Shown in pieces: positions 25,901 through 34,575 of a stretch of DNA of 64,000 bases (positions are counted from its first letter, which is position 1; each line of letters begins with the position of its first letter). This stretch comes from Yamagishiella unicocca. Lineage: Eukaryota > Chlorophyta > Chlorophyceae > Chlamydomonadales > Volvocaceae. The notes beneath the pieces were generated by a model. That model worked only from the letters and a program-made list of their open reading frames with translations, was not told where the DNA came from and did not search any database. A program made the position numbers and the translations under genes. Location of the stretch: positions 5,001 to 69,000 of the forward strand of contig BDSL01000167.1 in the NCBI GenBank assembly GCA_003116995.1. Reading direction: 5' to 3'.

Positions 25901-28900
25901 ACGGCGTGTCCAGGATAGCTTGGAGCCCTGATGGCAGCACTGTCGCAAGTATCGGTTCTTATGAGCTGCTGCGACTCTGGGACGCGGTTAGCGGAGAGTG
26001 CACCTTGGTACTGAAGGTATTAAGAAAGAAGACGGCCTAACTCAGCGTGCTAAAAACGAATAGTGGGTATACCTGTTTGTATACTGTGAAGTAGCTCGCC
26101 TCGCTTGTCCTTGCAATTTTGCAAACTACTAAAACGTGCAGTGGATGGACGTATCGATGTTATCCAGCCACGATGTATGCCATGTCATGAATGAATCACG
26201 ACGTATATATACTTACACGGTATTAACTGACATGCATACCGAAACGAACGGCGGGTGCAAGGTATTATTGAATGGAAAGGAAAAACATTTACATTCAGGA
26301 CGCGTGCAGAACGAAGTGAATAGTGGCTTTAGCGGGTATACAATTGGAAACGTTCTCATAAGTGTCTCCTCATGAATAATGGCGTACTTTTAAAGTCCGG
26401 CATGGCGTACATCTTACCACGTACGCAGTTGCGGGGCAATTACCTCGGCAATAACCGAGTCAATAGCATTGCTTGGAGCCCCGACGGCAAGAAACTTGCA
26501 TCCGGGGACAAGGACGGTACGCTACTACTTTGGGACGCGAAAGATTGGGAGTGCATCGCTACACTGGAGGTACGTGCGTATGCATGTGGGCACGTCCCTT
26601 CGCAGTCACGGTGTAGGCTTCCCTCACCCACTGTTTTCTCGCGAAACTGCAATAATGGCATCAGGTGCAATACTGTTGTCCACCTGCTGTCTAGCTAGCT
26701 CTATCTTGTAAGCATGAAAAGGTGTAACCGCATATGACAGAAAGGCGTAAGAACCCCAGCTTACACTCCCCCCCTTGGCCTCCGGACCGTCCTCGGGCCA
26801 TGTCACTGGAGCCACCAAATGCTCGGCATTTTATCCATAGCCATAGTCAGCTACCATGCTTATGTCTGCGGATTGGATGCATGCGTGGATGCATGTATGT
26901 CTGGTTGTGCACGCGCGCACGCATGCATCAATCAAGATGGCGTCAACCGACCTGCGAGTCGTGCATGCAACCTGATGTGTGCACGCAGGGCCACGCGCAC
27001 GAGATCCAGAGCGTGGCGTGGAGCCCTGATGGCAAGACGGTTGCCACTGCCTGCTGGGACTATACGCTGCGTCTCTGGGACGCGGTTAGCGGGGAATGTG
27101 TTTTTAAGCTGAAGGTATGTATGTGGGTACGCACCCCGTCTCCACCATCACGCACGTGAGGGTAGGTAGGTAGGGTTCATGCGTGCCTGCTGCCTACCAT
27201 GCAGCGCGCGTTAGTTGGTGCGTGGTTGGGTTGATAACTACACGCACGCACGTATATAGATAGGTAGCGCGCAGTTCTGATCAACACTAAGTCTTCTACG
27301 TATGCGCATGCATGTATAAAGAAAGGAAGCACTACTTCGGTACCTACCCCACCGTACTATTACACGCATGCATGCATCATCCTAACTCCATTCCTCCCGT
27401 TATTATTCCTCCCATAACGCACGGGCGTTATATATGACTGGCCTGAACGTATATCCGTTACTGTCGATACTACTGTTGACCGATACCTTATCTCCTTAAG
27501 TTGGTGACGCAGGTGCCGTTAACCTTTCAAATGCCTAGTTCGGTATTCCTCCCCTTTTTGGAGGGATGTATATAAATATGCAGTTTGTCATAGTGAAATA
27601 CTGTTGTATGTTTTTTACTTTTCCCGAACGAATGGAATTGATTCCCGCGCGCGCTATGGGTAGTTTATTTACTAAAGCACGCACAAATTCCGGGCGGGTA
27701 TGGGTTAATAAATACATTTAGCTTTACCTCTTAGCTTGTTAGGCTCGGCTTGCGCGCGCGCCCCGGGCGGACCAGTATGTAGTGTAGGAGGTAGTGCGGG
27801 CGAAAGGCCTGCCTCTGGCCTGCCGGGATGTACATTAAATGATGATACGGCATAAACTGATATGCGAGGGTTCGTGTACCATTCATTTGCAGGGCCACGA
27901 GGAATGTGTCAATTTCGTGGTGTGGAGCCCCGACGGCAAGATGCTTGCAAGTTGCGGCTGGGGCCCGACAGTGCGGCTCTGGGACGCAGTTACCGGGAAC
28001 TGCATCTCTGTACTGGAGGTATGTGCGTGGGTATATTCCCATGTATGCATGGCTGCTGATAGAACTCATGGCCCGACGCTGCATCCGTGAAGAATTGCGT
28101 ATAAATTGTGTCTTTTGTTAGTTTTAGGTGTAAGCATTTCCTACGTATTTGAAATACTTATTTAACTGCCTGCCTACAGCCATCATCAAGCAAGTAAGTA
28201 GATGTTTTCGTAAAATACTGATTCCGCATATGGCCATACTGGGAGACGGGGGAGAGCAAGGCCATATGCTCTCCCCCGTCTCCCAGTACTACTAGCTAGA
28301 TAGTACTAGCACTGCATCTTTCATGGGGCGGGGCGGTGAGGGCATCAGTACACCCTATACGCTCGCGCCACCAGTACCAATCCACGCCATATGCTCTCCC
28401 CCGTCTCCCAGTACTACTAGCTAGATAGTACTAGCACTGCATCTTTCATGGGGCGGGGCGGTGAGTGCATCCGTACACCCTATACGCTCGCGCCACCAGT
28501 ACCAATCCACCTCATATCGCTAAGGCCCACGCCACATTATCGCTGTGGAACACGACCAGTTAGTGCAACTCGCCGGAGGCTGGTGCTCCTGCCACATCCC
28601 TAACTCATATTTGTATCAATTATATTGAGATTCAAGCGCTCTCCGGAAACCGGTCTTCTGCCAGCCTCATGTCCAGCATGCCGCCATGCTTGGTGTACTT
28701 GAGTGTACTTGATGGTTGAGCCGCCCGTAGGATGCACACACTCCCGTCTCTGGCCTAAGCCCCAACTACTCATACTAGAGTTAGTCCTCCCTAACCACAC
28801 CGATGGCTATTGGCTGCCCGCAACATCATGATGCAACCGATGATCGGGATCGCCGCGGCGGCAGGAGGACCCCTGCAGCTAGCTAGTTAGGGTCGCGGCG

Positions 28901-31169
28901 GGCGCGCACACAATCACTGTTGTTTCTATGTGGTACAGAAGTAGACGAGGGAAAAATGGGGCATCACTGAAGGTAGGGACAACACTTTCACTATCTACTC
29001 AGGACGCAAAATCGTGTAACGGGAACGAAAACGTATATATGTTTACCTCGTTAGCTGCATCTATCGACACTTCATAACAAACCCTTTGTCCAAAGGCCGA
29101 GCGAGAGCGATGATTTATTGCGACGTGACTCCAATGCAGGCTTTCTATTGTAGTAGGGATGCATGTATGACGGGGATGCTAGAGGAAATAAATAGGCAGC
29201 AGCGCCGCCACCACCATTGATTGCGCCCATGATTTGCCTGGATGGGTTGCACGCACCCAATTGCGATACAGTGCGAGTCGGAGGTAGACCTACTCATAAT
29301 GCTATTTATAAGCGCAGGCCAGAGCAGGCATTGCTGCTTGTCTAGCTACGTACTTTCGTTTATGACTGATGTCGCATGTGTCCATGTATAGCATCCCAAA
29401 GTCTATCACGACCAGCCAGCAGCAGGCCGCAACGGATTATGTAGTAGAAACGTTATGGTAACATGCAAATGGAAAACGCTTGCGTTCAGGACAGTTGTCT
29501 GTTGACAACGTTTGGCATAACGTACTGACCAACGCATCCACAAGACAACCGGTCTGCAACTGTCGTGCAGGGCCATAGCGCGAACATATGTACGCATGGA
29601 CTGGCATGGAGCCCCGACAGTAAGACACTTGCAAGTTCCGCCGATGACAAAACACTGCGTCTCTGGGACGCGGCCAGCGGGAATTGTTACGCTATACTGG
29701 AGGTATGCTAGTTGCTTGGCGTGTATTCACCTGTCATTATGCACTTAGTAGGGTTCCTGCTGAAAAGGCTGCGCCCCTCACCACGTCAATTGGAGGCTAG
29801 GTGCAAACACGGCATGCATGTCGTTCGAGCTTGCATCTGTGCCTGCGTGGAATAATCTGTGTGACCTGGCAAGCGTTCTCACTGCTGCCGCTGCCGCAGG
29901 AAGCGCAGGATGCGTTAGCATGGATAACATCGCTGGCATGAATCCTAATAAACTCAGGACACAGGCACATTGCTTGATGATGTCTATGGCATGAACTGCA
30001 TGGGTGGCCTTCGAGACTGCGATGCAACCTGCTGCAGGGTCATGCCTCCTCCGTCCTGCACGTGGCTTGGAGCCCCGACGGCGCGACAGTTGCGAGTGGC
30101 AGCTCGGACAGAACACTCCGGCTCTGGGATGCGGTCAGTGGGAAATGTGCCGCTACACTGGAGGTGTGTATGTGGCCACGCACATCCCTTCACTCGTTCG
30201 CTATTAAGCCGTATGTAGGGTTCCTGCATCGCTACATATGGATATATATGCATCCTTGCTTACTAACGTACCGCACTGACAGCTGGCGTGACGGAGCATA
30301 TATTTTTCATCGCATGTACTGACTAAATGGTGTCTGAACATGCAAGTGGAACGAAGTACCAAAAAAATACTAACGCTCGAAAGTATGCATTGGGCCTGGA
30401 ATCTGAAACGCGTACGTGTCATTCGCTTGGTGGCGTTATGTAAAAAGGGAAGTGTGTCTTCAAAAGCGAATATTCGGCATGCCTTGATCCACGACTCGTG
30501 GATAGCTAGGCCAGTGGTAATAGAGGTAGGCGGTGAAAGGATTTACCATGTTGCTCGCTCATGACCTGCTATGCTGAGAGGACGTCACGCAACCCGCTGC
30601 AGGGACACACGGAATCCATAGCGTGTATGGTTTGGAGCCCCGACGGCAAGACAATTGCAACTGGCAGTTGCGACCATACAGTGCGGCTCTGGGACGTGGT
30701 CAGCGGGGAGTGCGCCGCTACACTGGAGGTATGTGGGCACGACGCCCCTTCCCCAGCCATCACTTGGTAGGGTTCTTGCACCACTGCATCCTCGCTTTCC
30801 TATCTACCTCAGTCACAGGTGCAATGGTGTTTGCTTTGCTCTTAACCAGAGCCGCCGGTAGTGGGACATACCAATATTCCCAACAACACACCATTTATCA
30901 AGCGTCAAAAAGGGATGCCGAGAGGTTTCCAGTGCTCATTACTGTGCTTCCCATTATGATGTCGTTATTATACATCGCGTCAGGAAACAGCTGGGGTGGA
31001 TGTGCATTTCATATTGCATCAACTGGACTGCGAAACTGCTACGGGTCAACCTACCTGTCGCACGCAGGGCCACGCAGATTTGGTCACAAGCGTGGCTTGG
31101 AGCCCCGATGGCAAGACACTTGCAAGCGGGAGCTTTGACGAATCACTGCGGATCTGGGACATCATTTAG
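10917..31169 (+). CDS. NLR-like STAND protein: FISHAW/TIR-like domain, NACHT-type NTPase, 15 WD40 repeats
   Basis: Proposed exons: 10917-10973, 11163-11352, 12738-12905, 13612-14046, 14624-14970, 15613-16250, 17033-18365, then 15 WD40 exons: 18624-18749, 19203-19328, 19784-19921, 20242-20370, 21045-21173, 24503-24625, 25357-25482, 25885-26016, 26429-26569, 26989-27114, 27893-28018, 29571-29702, 30038-30163, 30603-30728, 31068-31169. All phases agree, giving about 1691 residues. The first four exons (Ser/Ala/Gly/Pro-rich, probably disordered) are tentative; exon 4 could start elsewhere. From 14624 on, the model is firm. Domain order: YFISHAW (~358-364) to VNQH and RAWCIYEW, a TIR-like cytosolic signalling module; Walker A GAGEGKST (~562-569); SLVYQIA; Walker [13 protein letters not shown] (~659-670); TSRRDA sensor-like motif; helical linker; WD40 array from ~1057. 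STAND NTPases of this shape work as ligand-triggered switches, often in innate immunity or self/non-self recognition. That role here is inference. No signal peptide or TM segment is seen. Confidence 0.8.
14624..15990 (+). other. FISHAW (TIR-like) domain encoded across exons 5-6
   Basis: Exon 5 ends with [12 protein letters not shown]...[10 protein letters not shown]. Exon 6 starts [13 protein letters not shown] and continues TIVVVG...[12 protein letters not shown] and [14 protein letters not shown]. Joining at 14970/15613 restores the VNQH motif that is typical of this protist and algal domain, confirming the intron. A conserved His in SHAW, the WID strand and the RAWC.YEW block recall the alternating strand/helix pattern of TIR-like folds. 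An NADase catalytic Glu cannot be assigned with confidence. Confidence 0.7.
16060..18365 (+). other. NACHT-type NTPase and helical linker
   Basis: Walker A GAGEGKST is at about 16099-16122, followed by the [15 protein letters not shown] and SLVYQIAAR signature of NACHT proteins. Intron 16251-17032 interrupts the domain in phase 2. Exon 7 carries Walker B with a double acidic end (IDAIDEAD, 17172-17207) and FIITSRRD. The region after about 17580 is helical and ends at [11 protein letters not shown] immediately before the first WD40 exon, as in metazoan NACHT-WD40 proteins. Confidence 0.75.
22187..22745 (-). pseudogene. Tyrosine recombinase-like fragment, left arm
   Basis: Minus-strand frames contain [47 protein letters not shown] and, in another frame, [14 protein letters not shown] followed by QGKES. 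The KFRHIYxTATYQ segment resembles the second catalytic box of phage-integrase-fold recombinases (Crypton/DIRS-like in eukaryotes). MGNS..VW..HY resembles the segment leading to the catalytic Tyr. Frameshifts break the gene. Family assignment is by motif resemblance only. Confidence 0.5.
22796..23281 (+). pseudogene. Tyrosine recombinase-like fragment, right arm
   Basis: This is the mirror copy of the left-arm fragment: [32 protein letters not shown], then [18 protein letters not shown] and, after a frameshift, [20 protein letters not shown] stop interrupts after RYGPAC (about 22924). Divergence from the left arm shows that the two arms have aged independently. Confidence 0.5.
23655..23945. 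repeat. Second palindrome abutting the fold-back element
   Basis: An inverted repeat centred near 23809: GCCTCAGCAGCT / AGCTGCTGCTGAGGC at the centre, with arms containing GGCGCTCCTCA...AGAGTACCTCT and its complement, reaching outward to GACTTGCCAGCAGC and GCTGCTGGCAAGTC. Arms are about 130-140 bp with few mismatches. It could extrude as a cruciform. Confidence 0.8.
23973..24115 (+). pseudogene. Third tyrosine recombinase-like fragment
   Basis: [14 protein letters not shown] followed by LGKESKVA repeats the C-terminal block seen in both arms of the adjacent fold-back element, at roughly 85-90% identity by eye. It lies just outside the second palindrome, so at least three pieces of the same element occupy this intron. 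Confidence 0.5.
25588..25641. repeat. GATA/ATCTATC microsatellite
   Basis: Imperfect ATCTATCTATAT / CTATCGATCTATCGATCTAC repeats in the intron between the blade exons at 25357 and 25885. Confidence 0.8.
28228..28290. repeat. Hairpin: 21-bp inverted repeat with a short loop
   Basis: ACTGGGAGACGGGGGAGAGCA is followed after about 8 bases by its reverse complement (TGCTCTCCCCCGTCTCCCAGT). The right arm is also the start of a 125-bp direct duplication. It lies in the intron 28019-29570. Confidence 0.85.
28261..28510. repeat. Two tandem 125-bp direct repeats
   Basis: 28261-28385 and 28386-28510 are nearly identical, starting GCCATATGCTCTCCCC and ending ACCAGTACCAATCCAC. They differ by only a few bases (GGGCATCAG versus GTGCATCCG), so the duplication is recent. 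No coding potential was seen. Confidence 0.9.
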
Positions 31170-31363
31170 CGGTTGTGTGCCTTTCCCCTAAGTAATCGTC
31201 TACATACCTCGCGTGTGTGGCGGTCTTGGAACCTGTTCGGCCTGCGCCGTTGCCTATTCGTTGGCGTGATGTAAAGTGCCACATCACACCAACGAGAGTT
31301 CCACGTCTGAGATACCAAAATTGAATTGTGGACGCACTTGCTATGGCTGAGAGGAACCTACCC

Positions 31364-31368
31364 TGTAA
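31364..31368 (+). terminator. TGTAA polyadenylation signal, candidate for the WD40 gene
   Basis: TGTAA, the usual volvocine poly(A) signal, occurs about 195 bp after the stop codon at 31167-31169. The motif is short, so chance occurrence cannot be excluded. Confidence 0.35.
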
Positions 31369-31965
31369 CACACCTGTACCTTGATTTCGGTTCTTTGGAC
31401 AGACAAGCCATGTATTGAGCCACAACACCCTTAGCACCGAGCGGCACAGGTGCCGCCGGTGAGTTCGTATCATGGCTAAGGAGGACAGAGCGAGCACGCG
31501 TCCATTAGTACAACCTATGCGTGTCCGTCCGTGGCGGCTTGCCTGCCGTGGGGCGCGAGTGCGCAAGTGTGAGGCTGGTCCATGTGTGTTGTGGGTATCT
31601 TCTTTACTATCTAGGGCCTGCGTCGTTCGCTGTCGCCTTACTCTCGCCCCGCATGTCTCTTGCCACGCTGGGTGGGCCCCATTAGTCTTGGGGAGGGTGG
31701 ATGGCCCATCTGGGGTCCTCTGGGGGCCCTGGGCAGCGACATTCAGTATCGCCACGCTTTATGAGTCATGACACCTAGGGCTAGGCACATGACGAAATTA
31801 CTGTTTGAGGAGTGAATGGACGACTGCGCCTCACACACCCATACCTTCCAAGGGGCATGTGAACGACAAGTAAGTAAGGGAGGAAGCCATCAGTGTGCCA
31901 AACCATGTTGTCGGTACGTACATGTTATGGTCGAAAAGATGCTTTTGCACCATGGTAGTTGTTCT

Positions 31966-33366
31966 TGTAACGGTTACAGTGGGTTCCAGACCAAGAGGTA
32001 GAACCATCGGGCACATCGCCTGACACTGAGAAAGACGGAGGAAACAAAGACCGACGTGCGCCGGAACAAAGGCAAACCACCAGAACACCAAATCGACAGG
32101 CCGTAGGCACACAGAGCAGCAGCCAGTACCCCAGGGGGAATTTGCACTAGAGGCTCCCATATCAGGAACCGACCACCAACCAACCTAACAGCCCAGCAAC
32201 CGACGAACCAGTGAAGCGCCGCAACGATGCAAGCATCGGGACCAGCCGCCTCTCATCCCAAAAAGCACGGACCCCAAGCAGGGCTCAACGCGCATATAGA
32301 ACCTGAAAGTAAATAGCACGGGAAACCCCGCTCCCAAAGACAACCCGGACCGAGCACAAATCCACCAGTACCTCAGCCGGTCCTCCGCACACAAGGCGAC
32401 TGGCGACAACCCACAAGAAAGGATGCCGAGGCCCCACTGCATCCCAGCCTTTCTGGGGAAGCCCCAACGCAGCAAAGCCCCTGAGAAGGGCCCAAAACTC
32501 CACCACCCCACGGCGGATGGCTCGATCCAGGAGACCGCTTCCCGTAGTAAAAGGGGACCATCAGCACCCGCCCTTTTCAAGGCCGCGGCCATGAACCGGC
32601 GCCCCACCTCCATGGCAGTAATAGACGCCAGGATTACTAAAACCCAGACGCAGGGCTGTACCCCGGGAGGTGCTTGCGCCAACCAAACTTGCGCCCGTGT
32701 CACCCCTGCACCGTCGAGTTGGGCAATCATTTCTTGAGCCACCGGGCAGAACCAAAAGTGGTGCAGGCGGGGGGTACCCGCCCCTGGACGCTCTCCAGCC
32801 GGCATACCGCATCCGCTGGCACACCGCATGATAGGGGAGCCTCTAGTGCAAATTCCCCCTGGGGTACTTGCTGCTGCTCGGTGAGCCTACGGCCTGTCGA
32901 TTTGGTGTTCTGGTGGTTTGCCTTTGTTCCGGTGCATGTCGGTCTTTCTCAGTGTCAGGCGATGTGCCCGATGGTTCTACCTCTTGGTCTGGAACCCACC
33001 GTAACCGTTACGACAACCGCATCCACAGGGGGCTGCTGCTCCCGTCCGCATATGAGAGTTCCCGAGCAGGGGGATCCCATCAACAGCCAACCGCCACCAC
33101 CCCTCCTTATAGGCAGGCTCCCACTTCATGCCGGACCAGAGCCGCCGAAACACTTGCTGCAGGGCATTCAAGGCCGCTGGCAGGACAGGCCCGGTACCCC
33201 CAAGCGCTTCGCGCACAAACATCTCATGCGCGGCCCGCCGGGCGCCGGGCGTCCGCGATCTCGACCAGTTGCACAGCCATCCCAACCCGAACAGTCATAT
33301 CATGCATCGACAGTGGCGCCCCCCCGCCCAACCGCCACCCCAACCGTGCGGCGAGCATAGACCCCA
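31966..33366 (-). mobile_element. Non-LTR retrotransposon, 5'-truncated copy A, interrupted by a nested tail
   Basis: On the minus strand the element runs from about 33366 down to 31966. Its ORF reads ARRAAHEMFVREALG, WSGM.WEPAYKEGWWRLA (33020-33290), then after the interruption GTPRLHHFWFCPVAQEMIAQL to KAGMQWGLGI and a stop near 32185. Then comes a ~220-bp 3' UTR ending GGTCTGGAACCCACTGTAAC. It matches copy B (51944-54250) closely. HHFWFCPVAQ with upstream Cys residues resembles the zinc-knuckle end of plant and algal LINE polyproteins. No reverse-transcriptase motif is retained. The assignment rests on the shared 3' end, variable 5' truncation and ORF character. Confidence 0.7.
32815..33015 (+). 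mobile_element. Nested non-LTR element 3' tail inserted in opposite orientation
   Basis: AGCCTCTAGTGCAAATTCCC to GTAACCGTTAC here is the reverse-orientation copy of 31972-32165, inserted into copy A. The flanks repeat ACCGCATCC (32806-32814 and 33016-33024), where uninterrupted copy B has it once (about 52793-52801). That fits a target-site duplication of about 9 bp from target-primed integration of a strongly 5'-truncated copy. A 19-bp filler containing CACACCGCAT sits at the left junction. Confidence 0.75.
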
Positions 33367-33585
33367 TGCCGACGGTTTACGAAGGCAAAGCTGGTGTAAG
33401 CAGGCACTTGTGCAGAGCAGGGGAACAGAAGTGAAGTCAGCCCGCATATGGGATACCGCCTTGTCAGCAGAGCTGCTGTCACATGCATGTACCAAGCAAT
33501 GGGTCGAACCCCAACACAAGCGTGTAACAAGTGTTGTGTATCGTCAGCGATAAGGGTAAAATACCTGAGCATCGCAGCGGCAAAA

Positions 33586-33659
33586 CGAAGTCGATGGGAC
33601 TCGAACCCACAACCCTCAGATTCGAAGTCTGATGCGCTAGTCCATTGCGCCACGACTCC
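33586..33659 (-). tRNA. tRNA-Arg (anticodon TCG)
   Basis: The minus strand folds into a complete cloverleaf: acceptor stem GGAGTCG/CGACTTC (one G-T pair), D arm GCGC...GCGC, anticodon stem TCAGA/TCTGA with loop CTTCGAA (anticodon TCG, reading CGA), five-base variable loop, T arm GTGGG-TTCGAGT-CCCAT, discriminator G. It is 74 nt with no intron. The 3' CCA is not encoded, as expected for a nuclear gene. Confidence 0.92.
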
Positions 33660-33699
33660 AGTACATACTTCCATGCCGATACTGGTCAGCAATTATTGC

Positions 33700-34260
33700 A
33701 TCGAAAAATGTTTGTGCTGTCTTTTGTGGTGTGCTGTTGTTCGAGAAGGGCGGGTGCCGCCTGTCGTGCGGCCACTGTAACGCGGTCTCTCTCTCTGTTG
33801 TTCCGTGTCTCTTCCGCAGTGCTTTCCCGCCGGGATAAGGGCGGGTGCCGCCTGTCGTGCGGCCACTGTAACGCGGTCTCTCTCTCTCTGTTGTAAGGGA
33901 TAAGGGCGGGTGCCGCCTGTCGTGCGGCCACTGTAACGCGGTCTCTCTCTCTCACTGTAACGCGGTCTCTCTCTCTCTCTCTGTTGTACTGGCACGGGGA
34001 CCTGCGACTTCCGTAACAGGGGCGTGTATGGCCCTGCCAACCGGGTGAGAGCCCCGGACCCCAACCCAACACATTTACCAGAGTTCAAGTCCTGGCCCCC
34101 CCACCCAAACCGCCACCCATTTCCGGGGGGGTAAACGGAAGTACTGGCACGGGGACCTGCGACTTCCGTAACAGGGGCGTGTATGGCCCTGCCAACCGGG
34201 TGAGAGCCCCGGACCCCAACCCAACACATTTTTACGCGGTCTCTCTCTCTCTGTTGTGTT
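33700..34260. repeat. CT-microsatellite-rich composite repeat with a 91-bp duplication
   Basis: About three copies of AAGGGCGGGTGCCGCCTGTC...GTAACGCGGTC end in (CT)n runs (33746-33980). A ~91-bp block starting GTACTGGCACGGGGACCTGC and ending CAACCCAACACATT is present at 33986-34076 and again at 34141-34231. Antisense frames stay open across it, but show only repeat-derived peptides. Confidence 0.85.
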
Positions 34261-34504
34261 TGGAGGAGGATGCGTGCTGTCGTGTTTAATGCGTGTTGTT
34301 GTCTTCTGCGTTGTGCTGTCATAGGTTATATGGTGTACTGTCGTGCGTTGTGGTGTGCTGTATGTGGTGGGTTGGCAGGTGGTTGCAGGTACACTTTCGC
34401 AGGCCTTCCCAAGTGCCACCGGGCCGTAGCAGATGCAGGGGGCATAAACTCCGAGAAATCCGCAATGAGGTCGCCAACGAGACAAAGATGTCGAGAGCGC
34501 ATTG

Positions 34505-34575
34505 CACCTTTGCTTTCGGCGTCAGGCGATGCGCCTGTTGGCTCTACTTTATGGTCTGGGGACCCACCTACTACT
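34505..34575 (+). mobile_element. Solo non-LTR element 3' tail
   Basis: GTCAGGCGATGCGCCTGTTG followed by GGTCTGGGGACCCACC is a diverged copy of the shared element terminus, with no element body upstream in the expected orientation. Confidence 0.5.

Larger units (their letters stand above)
18624..31169 (+). other. Array of 15 single-exon WD40 blades
   Basis: Every blade exon begins at or beside the GH dipeptide and ends ..TLE/LK/LQ just before a GT donor. Typical length is 126 nt (42 codons); variants of 123, 129, 132, 138 and 141 nt are all multiples of three and start and end in phase 0. Core motifs are [13 protein letters not shown] and [11 protein letters not shown]. Blades at 24503, 25357, 25885 and 26429 have lost the GH and are more diverged. 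The last exon stops after the WD (LRIWDII, TAG at 31167-31169), so the final blade is truncated after strand c. Fifteen blades would give two seven-bladed propellers plus one partial blade (inference). Confidence 0.9.

Noticed and set aside
33300..33692. Minus-strand ORF containing ASDFESEGCGFESHRLRF
   Set aside because: This peptide is the translation of the tRNA-Arg gene and its flanks, not a protein.
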